DNA of 64,000 nt from Lumbricus terrestris (lineage: Eukaryota; Annelida; Clitellata; Crassiclitellata; Lumbricidae). Both the position numbers and the translations under genes were made by a program. Shown here piece after piece: positions 9,811-21,468 of the stretch (its first letter is position 1; every line of letters begins with the position of its first letter). The stretch covers positions 5,857,666 to 5,921,665 of the forward strand of contig OX457047.1 of the NCBI GenBank assembly GCA_949752735.1, given 5' to 3'. The notes below the pieces were generated by a model. That model saw only the letters and a program-made list of their open reading frames with translations. It did no database searches and was not told where the DNA came from.

Positions 9811-12800
9811 TGTGGCGTTTCAGCCACAAGACGATAAACTCCGAACGGCTGCCTTGTCAAACTGAAGCTGGATACAAGGCAGGAGCCACGGTGAAGCTCC
9901 TAAAGCAGCCCAACCGTGTAGTTAGAGTCATTAATAGGTAAGGCGTAATGTCCCTAATTTAGTTTTAATTCCGTAACTAATTTTAGGCTGGCCTGATAAT
10001 TTTAATTTAGGGCGTAAGTTACGGAGAAGTCGTTTGGGAAGCGACAGAAAGAAACCTGGTGACGATCCGACAATAAATGGATTTTTGGCGAATTAATAAC
10101 GGTTTTTCTATACGGAAGACCGATCATTTATTTCAAGCCAAAGCATAGAGTGCAGACAGCGATATTCCGGTGGAATAAAGCCTGCCACACGATGTTCTGC
10201 TACTAGTGTAGAGTGGTGGCGATCACTCTATGGGCAATGAATATTAACTCTGTTCGTTTCATTGCTCTCCACGCAGTCCCGGCACGTTGAATTGACATTG
10301 CTACGTTGGTTTGTTGGTGTCCAAACGCTTTCTGGTGAATTTGACGAGAAATAGTGTATCCGGATCGAATTCGCACACGCGAAGGTTATACGTTACCTGT
10401 GGTGACGATCGAACGGCGGCCGACTGGGCATCGCCCCGCTTCGACGCACCAGGGAGAGTTGGTGGTGGCTCATCCCGTCTTACTTGCAACTGTCTCCTGG
10501 CATTTGGTGCCGTGTTGAAAATCAGACCCGCTGAGTGCTTGCAGCGAATTGCCCTGTACGTGTGACACAGAACTAAAATCGTTCCTCTTGGCGGCCCGCG
10601 TCGGTTAATCTGCACGGCCGGCCAAGGCGAGCGCGCAACCGTCGATAAGCGGTAAGGCCTCGATAATTCTGGATCCTTGTTTCCTGCTATCTGTAGCTGT
10701 GGTACATCTTATAACTGCACACGGCGGCGTTTGGTGACCTCTGCGAACGTCGTGGGATCATCGTTTGCCGGATAACTTTGTCACCTGTGGTCCGATTCAC
10801 TCGAGGCCGGGAGCAAAACCCTCCGTCTGGTCCGCGTGGTCGTGAATATACCGAGAGTTAGTTACTGAGAGTTCCTGGTGAAGTGGTAGAAGGTGGTACA
10901 GTGCGCTACCAGCTTAAATTAAGCGTTAGCGGGTTTACACGTAATAGTACGGTTCTGTCAGCGATCGCCGCGCAACGGGCTTTCGCTCTACGGACAACTC
11001 CGTCAGCTGTGATCCAATCGTTTTGAACTAAGCGACAATCTTGTTCACCCGAACGAGTAGAAGACTTTTCCTGTTGAGAGTTTGCCTGTATCTGTTACGG
11101 TTCCAACGGTATAGTCTGGAAGAAACGCCTCGCGCGTGAGTGGACTTAGCCGACGGCGATTTCTCGGTCTTTCGCGTGTTGCCGAAGAGATCGGCCGCCA
11201 ATAAAAGTGTCAACGTGAATAACTCTGTATCCTGTGATCGGATCGCTTCGAACTAAGCGACAATCTCGTGCATCTTGACGAGTAGAAGACTTTTCCTGTT
11301 GAGAGTGTGTCAGTATCTGTTACGGTTTCGACGCTACAGTCTAGTGAGAAGCGCCTCGCGCGTGAAGTGGACTTAGCCGATTTCTTGATCTTTCGCCTGA
11401 CGCCGCGAAGGCCGACAGCGAACGACCCGGTCTCCGAGAAACTTTGTCAATTGTTACCTGATCCTTACAATCTTGGTGTCAGATTGTGCGTCTCGTTGAG
11501 TGGGACAAGTTAGTCGGAAGAGAGTTAAGCGATATCTGGAAGGGTTTCGACGGTAGGAGCTCGCGAAGAGTTTCCCCCGGTCTTTTCCCGTAGAGTTCGG
11601 TTACGCGGCGCCGCGGCCAAGCGAACGACCGCCGCCGACAGGTCTGTGTGGGCAACGCGCAGTGCCCTAGGTCTGCGAGTGTATTGCGATATTCTTTGAC
11701 TACCGAATATCTTTCCTTTCACCTCTGGTCTTTGAATCGGCTAGTAGTAGAGCCTGTTGATACGATCGCTTGGCTATATCAGCCGCCGTTGATCAGCGTT
11801 GGTTGAAGTCCAAGGTAGATACCGGCCACGACTGGTCGGGTGAGTGTAACTTTGTGAGTTGTTGTGCGAATAACGAAAAGTTGGTGTCATATTGCTCAGT
11901 AAATCAAGCGCTCTCTAGTTACGTCGAGAGCCAGTGACCTGTGCCAGTGATTCGAGTTCGTGTCGGAAGCGTCTTACGGTTGCCACCGGCGTTTCCCCCG
12001 AACAGTGAAAGACCGGAAGCGTAACGGTCGAGAACGTGTATCTCTGTCAGTTGTAGTCCGACTTGTACGATCGGGGTGTTGATCTGCTCAGCACACCCAG
12101 TGTAATATCTCTGTAACGTCTGTTGGTGAACATCGTGTGTGTAGCAAACGGTGAAAGCTTGTCTTCACCGAGAAGCGCATTTCCGCGACCAAGGGAAATC
12201 GCGCACGCATTGTCTAGGAGAACTCAGCTGGTCTAGACAGCTCCCTTTAATTGCATCAGTTACCGGTTCGTTACCCTAAGTTAATTTAGTTAAGGAAGTT
12301 GTGTATCCCTTAGCTAATTTTTAAGCCCCCAATACGGGAGCGATGCTGGTCTGTTGACAGTGACCACGAGCCTGAAGCGATTCGAAAGTCAGTTACCGTT
12401 GACGCCTGTTGCGGCGGTTTACGTGAAGTAAAGAGTCGACCGTACGCATTTCCTCCGGATAGCGTGCAGGAAGCTCAGTGATAGAGAATCGCGTGCGCTT
12501 GGCAACCGCCGCGTATTCCGGCTATTTTGATCTCGGCGTGTTCGGCCGTTGTACAAGTTAATCGCCTCCGAGCGATACAAGGGTGGTCTCCCTAAAGGCC
12601 TGGTACCAGAAAAAAAAGACCTATTGGTCGTGTTGGCATACGAGACAATGCCTGTGTCGTTACTTCGTATAGGGTTAAATCCCCTAGAATGGAACTGGTT
12701 CCGTGGCCTCTGGCCGACTGGATGCCAAACTCAGGTCATGCCTCTCGGGAGTGAAGGCGCCTCGACCGTTCGTTGTTACATGGTACGGAAGAGAGAAGAC

Positions 12801-13084
12801 CGTGTGGGGAAGAAGGCAAAGGCGGTTGCGGTGAAAGGGAGTTCCAAGCGCGGATCGGCTGCCCGGGGAAAAGTGGACCCTGTTTTGAGCATTGGCCATC
12901 CTGGCGCTCAGGTCGTTACCTCCCCGGTGACCGCGGACGGGGCAGATGTGGATTCCGACGCGACGGAAATATACTCCCAGTTCCGGGCCTCCTTGCTAAG
13001 ACAATCTTCCCCGGTCGTAACCGAAATGTTGGATTGGCCTAAGTACGATTTGAGAGGCCGTGACGAACGGGGCGTGCCGCCACA
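9811..13084 (+). repeat. Complete 3274-bp LTR, shared by copies 1 and 2
   Basis: Starts TGTGGCG after the polypurine tract and ends CGCCACA before the second primer binding site. The right boundary is confirmed independently because similarity stops at the equivalent base (24748) where host sequence begins. AATAAA signals at 10072 and 10174 are candidate polyadenylation signals. The transcription start is not identifiable. The 3' part from 12648 encodes the beginning of Gag. At 3.27 kb it is much longer than typical animal gypsy LTRs. Confidence 0.95.
11008..11455 (+). repeat. ~225-bp direct duplication inside the LTR
   Basis: GAACTAAGCGACAATC occurs at 11025 and 11250. Related sequence continues through AGTAGAAGACTTTTCCTG, ATCTGTTACGGTT and CGCCTCGCGCGTGA to GGACTTAGCCGA. 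The two units have diverged by scattered substitutions and small gaps, so they are older than the LTR copies themselves. The same pair recurs in the third LTR at 22666-23113. Confidence 0.82.
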
Positions 13085-16000
13085 AAGTGGTACCAGAAGT
13101 GGGGTCTGTGCAAACACTTCTGAGAGGGTACCGGCGGGTGAGTCTGGTCGGATCGAAGGCGATTCGGAAGCCGAGCGAGATGCGTATGGTGATTTCGGGC
13201 AGCTTGACCGTCGACCTCCTGTTGACTATTTTGGTGCTCGTCCAAAGGTTCGGCCTCGAGTCTCGACTGGTGATTTAATAACGCTTGATAGAGTTGGTTC
13301 GCCTGAATCTGTTGTAGGAGGTCCACGTTCTGCAACGTCTGGAGTTGAGAACTGGCTACGATCTGTTCCTGAAATCGGCGACGGAAGTCGACCGAGGTTA
13401 CCACAAAACACAGTTACTTCTGGTTACGTACGTGAAACAATACAGTTACCGTTGCCCGTTGTGTCTGGTGGGAATTTGGTTCGTGATCCGAGAGCGAGTC
13501 GTAGTCCTCGAGTACAGCGCTCGGAGGCAAGCGAACGTGCTTCAGCTGTGGGTGAAGCGGGTGGTGAATTTCGGTCTCGACGGAGGGACGCGGAAGAGAT
13601 TGATGTGAAAGCGGAGCTGCTAGCCTTACGACAAGGTATGGCGTGGATAATGAGGAAGTTTGAGGAACGGCCAGAGCCAGTGGCTCGAGACAATGAATCG
13701 ATGCGAGTGCAGCTGTCGAGAACAGAGAGTTACCCCGAGCATCGAGAGGCCCGTAGAGAGACGGTGCCGATGGAAGTATGGTCTCGTGTGCAAGGACCGC
13801 CGGAGGTCAGGCGCTTGACCGAAAGTTACCGTGAACAAGAGGTTACGAGAAGACCTGAACGAGTTCGTGAGTCTACGGTTCCTATTGACGTATGGCCTGC
13901 TGATAAATCGGAGTATCGAGATTTACCGTGTGTGTCCCAGAAACCGGCAAAAGCCAGGGCACGGATAATGTCGTCAGACGATGCATCTACCGAGGCTGAT
14001 GTTAATTATCGGAAGATGACACCTGACCGAGAAAAGGTAAGCCGGCAAGCTTACAAAGCGGGTGAACGACCGCGTACGTTAAGATTCGATGACGATGCAC
14101 GGAGCAACGATGGTGAAGTGAAACAGAAACCGCGCCGGTCTGTAAGGCTAGCCAAGAGGCCTGAAAGAGTATCCTCGAGCGAAGAAGACAGTTCCCCAGT
14201 GAGACCTATGGTTCGGATGAAGAAGAAATCGGTGTCGCTTGGGACAGGCAAGCGGGGCGGACATCGAGTTTCGAGTACGGTAGATGACGAGGGAACGGCC
14301 GATGATAACAATTCGCCCCGACGAAGTCGTACCGGTACGAAGAGTTGCTTACGGCCGAGTGTTCCAAGGAAGGAACAAGGTCCAGTGGACCGAGGCATTC
14401 GAATTAAGCTTGAGAAATACGATGGCAAGACAGCTATTGCCGCGTTCTTGGCTAAGTTCGAAGTGTGTGCACGGTGTAATAACTGGAGTGCTCAGGAAAG
14501 AGCCGACCAGTTGATGTGCGCGTTGACAGGACCCGCATCGCAGTTGTTATGGGACATGGGTGCCCAGAAGGATGTCACGTGGCAGGACCTCGTTGACAAA
14601 CTAAAGGCCAGGTACGGATCGGATGAACAGACGAGTCTGTATCGGGTAAAGCTTCGGGCTTACCGACAGGGCCCAGGCGAGTCGTTGAGTGCTGTGGTGC
14701 AGGAGGTAAGACGCTTGATGGTCTTAGCCTACCCAGGTCCAACGAATGAAGTTGTCGAGACGGTCGCTTGCGACGCGTTTATGGATGCGTTGTTGAACCA
14801 GGAGTTGGCTCAGAAGGTGAGGGAACGAGAACCCGTTAACCTAGAGTCGGCTTACAAACACGCAGTCCGGTTAGAAGCGTACGGTCGTCCGTCCACGTCT
14901 GGAGTGGAGGTCGACCGGAGACATGGCAGGGTGAAGACGATGAAAGAGGCCCCAGCGACGAGTGAACAGCAGAGTCGTCGCGTGGAGGATCTCGAGAGGA
15001 AGTTAGAAAATCTGACAAGAGAACTGGGTCGGATGAACATGAGACAGGATTCTGGAGTACCGACAGGAAAACCGTACGAAAGGTGGAATAATCCGGGAAG
15101 GGCACCGGATGGGCCGTGGCGAGGCGACCGGCCGGCGTTTCAACGTCGCGACGTTCAGCCGGACCGCTGGCGAAACTCGGAGATCGAATGTTTCCGGTGT
15201 CGACGAAAAGGGCATGTGATCCGAGATTGTCCTCAGCCTGCGCCTGAGCGAAGAGATGACACGAAAGGCCCGGAGCCCGTGAAGAGCGAGTCTGCGAAGG
15301 AACCGTCGCAGAACCGACTGGTTTGCGGTAGCCGAATGGCTTACGTTGTTGCCCGCCTGGAGGGGACACGTCGAAACTGTCTCCTTGACTCTGGTAGTGA
15401 ATTGTCCCTGGTTCCTCGGTCGTTTGTGTCTCCTGGTAAAGTGACGTCGTCCAGTCAGCGGTTACTGGCTGCGAACGGTAGCGAAATTCGTGTCGACGGT
15501 GAAGCTACTTTGAGACTTGGTATTGGTAAACAATCGTATGCCCTGCCTTGTCTGGTTACGGACCAAGTGACTGAGGTCATCTTGGGATTGTCATGGCTAG
15601 AGGTGAATCAGGCTCGATGGGACTTCTCTGGTCGTTGTGTCTTTTTGGGCGACAGGAAGATCCCGTTGAAAGAGTTATCTACAGAACTTATGTGTCGTAG
15701 GGTTATCGTGCAGAGCGACACTGTGGTCCCGGCTCGATGTGAACTGAACGTCCCAATGTCTGTTGTGTATCCTCATTTGCAAGCTGACACGGAAGCTTGG
15801 ACGACTACGCCTACTGAAGTGTCCAGAGGCTTGGTGATTGGTCGAACTCTAGTGACAGGCAAAGAGTCGACAGTGTACATTCGAATGGTGAACGTTGGCG
15901 ACAACGATGTGTTGGTTGGTAGCGGAACCGAGTGTCGGTTGGAGCGAGTGGAGTTACTTGGTAGCGCCAGCTCGTCTCTGGAAGCGTCGCGCCACAACGG

Positions 16001-19000
16001 GCGACCGCCGGCAAGAGTGTGTATGACGGCTAGTCAGTCGGTCGACCCGGAGGCCGAGACAGTCTTGAAGCGACTATGGGAAGAGGTTCCTGACACGGTT
16101 ACGGTAGAGGAAAGAGCTAGGTTGCGTGAGCTCATCCTGAGGTATCGGAATACGTTTTCGCTAGGCGAAAAGGATCTTGGTTACACGGCTGTTATCCAGC
16201 ACGAGATAGATACACAGCAAGAAAGGCCTGTTCGTCAGACACTGAGACGTCAGCCCCTTGCGATGATACCTGAAATTGATCGGCAGGTAGAAGACATGTT
16301 GACCCAAGGAATTATCGAGCCCTCCATGTCGGAGTGGGCGTCGAATGTCGTGATGGTGAAGAAAAAGGACGGGAGCATGCGCTTTTGCATCGACTACCGC
16401 CAGTTGAATTTGAAGACCCGGAAAGACGCGCACCCGTTGCCGTTGATCCGTGAGAGTCTTGATACTCTCGGTGGTGCCCGTTGGTACAGCACGTTCGATC
16501 TCAGGGCAGGTTATCACCAGATGGCCTTGCACCCGCGAGATAAGCATAAGACAGGGTTTATTACGCGAAGAGGTAGCTTCCAATTCAAGGTTCTACCGTT
16601 CGGTCTTTGTAACAGTCCCGCCTCGTTTTGTCGCCTCATGAACCTGGTGTTGACTGGTCTCAATTACGATATCTGTTTGGTCTACCTAGACGATATCATT
16701 GTGTTTTCCCGTGACATCGAAACTCACATGAAACGTTTAGAGATGGTGTTTAAGAGGTTGCAGGAATACAATCTTAAACTGAAACCGTCTAAGTGCCACT
16801 TGATGCAGCAAGAGGTACTGTTCCTTGGTCATATCCTCAGCGAGGAAGGTGTCGCGACAGACCCGAGTAAAATCCGGGCAGTCGAGGACTGGACTGTTCC
16901 GAAGAACCTGCGTGAAGTACGATCCTTCATCGGTTTGTGCTCCTATTATCGTCGATTCATTCATGACTTTGCGGTAGTAGCGCAGCCTCTGCACGTGTTG
17001 ACTCGTAAGAATGTCCCGTTCCGATGGTCTGAAGAGTGCCAGACCGCGTTTGTAGAGTTGAAGCGGAGATTGGTGTCGTCTCCAATTCTAGCGTTACCTG
17101 AGGATGAAGGTCAGTATGTCTTGGACACTGATGCTTCTGCCTACGCGATAGGCGCGGTCTTGTCTCAAGTACAAGATGGTGAAGAGCGAGTGATCTGTTA
17201 TGCTAGTCGGTTACTGTCTACGGCTGAGCGTAACTACAATGTGACACGTAGGGAGTTATTGGCTGTGATCTACTTTCTTAAGGAGTTCCGCCAGTATCTC
17301 TTAGGTAAGAGATTCTGTCTCCGAACAGACCACTCCGCGTTGCAATGGCTACGGAAGACTCCGGAACCCATTGGGCAACAGGCTCGTTGGCTCGAAACGA
17401 TAGAGGAATTTGACTTTGAGATCGTTCATCGTGCTGGTACAAAACACGGTAATGCGGACGCGATGTCCAGAGGTCCAATGGGAGCAGGGCCTGAGACTGA
17501 AGAAGCTGCGGAAGAGAGCGCAGCGTGGATCTGTCCCGTCGCCGAGGCAAGGCCTGTTGCGGCCGCACCTGGTGAAGACGTGTGTCCGATTACCGATTGG
17601 ACGACGGAGTCGTGACGCAAGGCACAGTTAGCCGATCGACACATTGGTCCCGTTTTGGCGTGGAAGGAAGCAGGCCATCGGCCGACCGAGCAAGAGCGGA
17701 TGTCGTTGAGTGGGGAAGCGAAGACAGTGTTGAGTCAGTGGGATTTACTGGAAGTTCGTCAAGGCGTTCTTTTCAGGCAGTGGATCCGAGGGACTACTGG
17801 TCAGACAGAAAGACACCAGTTGGTTGTGCCCGTCGTGCTCCGGCATGAAATGTTTAAGCTAACGCACGGTAGCTTTGGTGGTGGACATTTCGGAATACGT
17901 AAGAGTCTAGAAAAGTTACGCCGAAGAGCGTACTGGCCGGCGTGGAAAGATGATGTGCGACGTTGGGGCGAACGATGTGATGTGTGTGCCCGGTATCGGC
18001 GTGAGAAGCCGCCGAGGCAAGGTTGTTTACAGTGTCCCGTGACTGGTGAACCTATGGAGCGGTTGGGGATCGACATCACCGGTCCTCATCCCGTCTCGAA
18101 TAACCGGAATAAGTACATTTTGACCGCGATCGATTATTTCTCTAGGTGGGCGGAAGCTCTGCCTATTAGAAATCAAGATGCTGCGACAATCGCTGAAACC
18201 TTGATGAACCACGTGTTCTCCCGTTTCGGAATGCCGCGACAGATTTTGACAGACCAAGGTCCCTGTTTCGAATCAGAGTTGTTTCAGGAGTTATGTAAAC
18301 GGATGGAGATTGACAAGGTGCGTACGACACCGTATCATCCGTCTGGTAACGGTATGATCGAGCGTTTCCACCGGACTCTGAACTCGTTGCTTGGTAAAGT
18401 TGTGTCCGAATGTCAGAAGGATTGGGACGTCCATCTTCCGTATGTGATGGCGTCGTATCGATCTACTGAGCATGAGGCCACGCAGCGGACTCCTAATTTC
18501 CTGTTTCTTGGTCGTGAAAACCATTCGCCGTTGGATTTGATTCTTGCCCAATTTGCTGATCTCGATCGTCCGTCCTACCCTGACGTCGAAGATTATGCCG
18601 CGAAGCAGAGGGAAAAGATGGAATTTGCGTATTCGTTGGTACGGACTCAGCTGGGACGAGTCGCCGAGCGCCGGAAGAAGGCGTACGACTTGCGAGTGAA
18701 ACCGGTCAAGTTTCCTCAGGGTACGTGGGTGTACTATTACTATCCGCAACGGCGAGGCGGTAGTAAGGTCAAATGGAATAAGGTTTACACGGGACCGTTC
18801 CTCGTAGTACAGGTAATCAGCCCTGTCTTGTATCGAATTCAACGAAGCGCTCGAGCAAACGCACTAGTTGTGCATGTGGACAAACTAAAAGTGTTCTACG
18901 GGAACCCTCCTAAGAGCTGGTTGCCTGGCGTAGACACAGAGACTGTGATTAATGAGGATGGTCTAGACAGTTCGTCTCAAGGTGGCCACACCGACGACGA

Positions 19001-19103
19001 GACTGTAGAGGAGATAGCGGCCCCATCCGCTCCGGAACTGGACAGCGCCGAAAGTCCCCGTCGGCGTAGTACGCGTTATCCTCGCAGGGTAAGCGTACGG
19101 TGA
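12648..19103 (+). pseudogene. Gag-Pol polyprotein, copy 2, interrupted by one stop
   Basis: Same polyprotein as the copy at 990-7445, starting in the shared LTR. A T-to-G change makes codon 1656 a TGA at 17613-17615, in the linker between RNase H and the integrase zinc finger. The upstream frame retains gag, protease, RT (YLDD) and RNase H. Downstream the frame stays open to 19103 with the whole integrase. Two missense changes lie in the integrase: Ile1841 to Arg (18169) and Ala1936 to Ser (18453). Nothing else separates it from copy 1 at the protein level. It could act as a non-autonomous partner of copy 1, or make a Gag-RT product without integrase. Confidence 0.93.
13088..13105 (+). promoter_or_regulatory. 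Primer binding site (tRNA-Leu), copy 2
   Basis: Identical to the site at 1430-1447, three bases after the shared LTR. Confidence 0.9.
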
Positions 19104-21454
19104 AGCCGTTGGCTTTTGGTGAGCAAGCCGCTTAATTGCGGTGAGTTGGAGAAATGTGAGTGCCTCGGTTACTTTTTGATGATATCCTTTTTCGTTCTGG
19201 CAACAAGTGTGGGCCAGGTGGTACGAGAGACGCGAACTGGGTCTCTACACCGCTTAATTGCGGTGGTTTATGAATCTGTCGGTGGACAGCGTACTTGGTT
19301 TCCTTTTGATAACATCTTTTCAGATATACGCCTGTCATTTCAGTGGTACACAGAAGATGAGAGATGCGCTCTCGGCGTTTCTTATCTTCGCGTAATGGCG
19401 ATGGTTTCCTGAGACTGGTGAAGTTTCGTTGAGTTCTTTCGAATCTGCTGACCGTTGATCACGGTGGGACTTTCAGTGCGGTTTGCCTGAAGACTCTAAG
19501 TCCGAGTCACTTTACGTTTTGATCACCTTTTTCTTTTAATGGTAGGTGATGGGATGGACGGACATCCCAGGTGAAGAGATAGTGTGGCGACTTTTCTCTT
19601 CTTAAGGTCCCCCGGCCTACGGGTTGGGTGGAGCCTAGGTCTCGAGACAGAGGGGCTCCTAAGGTTGGTAGTCTAGGAGGCGAGGCTAGATACCAGTAGA
19701 GTGGCGTGGAATTCTCGCACCGTAAATGCCAGGTAGTGCTTGGGGAGAATGTCCAGTGGTAGTTGGGATCGTCTTGCACCTGCCTAGCCGACGGACGTAG
19801 GTAACGTCGGGCGGGGTCTTAAGTCAAGCTTTCCTGTGGCGAGGTCTTGCGCCGTAAATGCCGTCATCTGCGTTGGATGTCAGGCTTGGTAGCGGATTCT
19901 CGGGAGGTAACGGATTGGAGTAATCGTCCGGGTACCTGGAGTTTTTGGTGAGCGCTCTACAACTGTCTTTACGGTTCCTTGCACTCTAATCAGACGTGGG
20001 TTGAAGTGTTTCTGTTGCGAGTGATAATCTCTGATCCTGAAGCCGGCGCGTAGCGTCGATGAACGGCACGGAAAGATACAGTGGACACAGATCGTTGGTT
20101 CGCGTAATGCGAAGATTACTGAAATCGTCGGGTCGACGATAGTTATGTTCCTTTTGATGACCCAATCGTATATGAAACGCGACACTGCTTAGCGTTTCAA
20201 GGGGCAATTTACGTTCGAATTACTGGTAACGAACCGTGGACTCACTGCTAACTGTTGTAGGTTCGATCCTGTTTTTCTTGGTTGGCCTATGTATTCGTGT
20301 TAGGTCCTACGCGAGTACGACTGTACGTTTCTTTTGAAGTTAACGGAAACCCCACTTCTGGTCTCGACGCCTCGACAACGTCCTGATCCATAGATTTGAG
20401 GGAGAAAGTGCAGCGGTTCGTACGGTGATGATAACCCCGCTTCTGATCCTGGCGGCTCCCAGCGCCTTGATCGCTAGTTGGCGAGAGAAACGAAGAGAGG
20501 AATTGACGGGCAATGGAGTACCCCATGTCTGATCTCGGCGCCTCGTCAACGCTCTGATCGCATAGATGTGAGGGGAACGTAAAAGGAATTGACGGTGAAA
20601 ACGGAGTACTCCACTTCTGGTCTCGGCGTCTCGTCAACGCTTTGACCGCGTAGAGGTGTGGGGAACGAGGTGGACTTGACGGTGAATGAGTGTGAACGTA
20701 ATAACCCCACTTCTGACTCTGGTGGCTCGCAGCACCTCGGTCGATAGATTTGGTGGTCGTGTGAATTTGGTAGTGCAGACCCTACCGCGAGGAAAGAGTC
20801 GTTGAAACGACGTGAGTGAAAGGATACCCCACTTCTGACTCTGGCGGCTCGCAGCGCCTTGGTCGCGTAGAAGTTGGTGGTAGTGGAACGTTGGTAAACA
20901 TGGCCCCACTTCTGATCTCGGCGTCTCGACAACGCCTTGATCACATAGATTTGGGCGAGCCAGACGTTTGGTAGCGCAGAACCTACCGGTGAGTGAGCAC
21001 TGTAGTACCGTTAAGAGTGGACTCCTTGGTGGAGCTGGTATAAGCAATCTAAGGGAACTCGACTTTTGGGTGTTGGACAAACTCCTTAAGTAGGGCCCTG
21101 CGTGAGATTGTTTTGTGTTTCGTGTTACAGGTGAAGTCGTGGTAACGAGAACGAGTTGACTGGAGCTCGAGAGATGACTGTGGTGACGAGAAAAGCGAAT
21201 TTGCGGATACGATGGGCGAGAAACAGCGAGTACACACGCTGAGAACAACGCCTACATCGAATTACATTGCATAACATTGTGAAACTTTGGATGATGTTAT
21301 GTACTTGTATGTGACTGTTGTCTTGATCGGAGGACAGCGTGTTAGTGTTTTCCTCCGAGGGGCTTAAATCTAGGTAGATAAGTTCCGGGGACGGGAGGGT
21401 AAATATCTCGTGAAGAGATCGTAGGTTAGTTGACCCCGATGCTCCGCATCAGCC
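19104..21454 (+). other. Long 3' noncoding part of internal region, copy 2
   Basis: Same content and order as 7446-9796: hairpins near 19128 and 19250, CCGTAAATGCC motifs, then the PBS-complementary repeats. No difference from copy 1 was noticed. Confidence 0.7.
20349..20958 (+). repeat. Seven PBS-complementary repeats, copy 2
   Basis: Same seven units as 8691-9300, shifted by 11,658 bp. All cores are preserved. Confidence 0.88.
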
Positions 21455-21468
21455 GGAGAGGAGGAGAG
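21455..21468 (+). promoter_or_regulatory. Polypurine tract, copy 2
   Basis: Same purine run directly before the third LTR. Confidence 0.88.
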
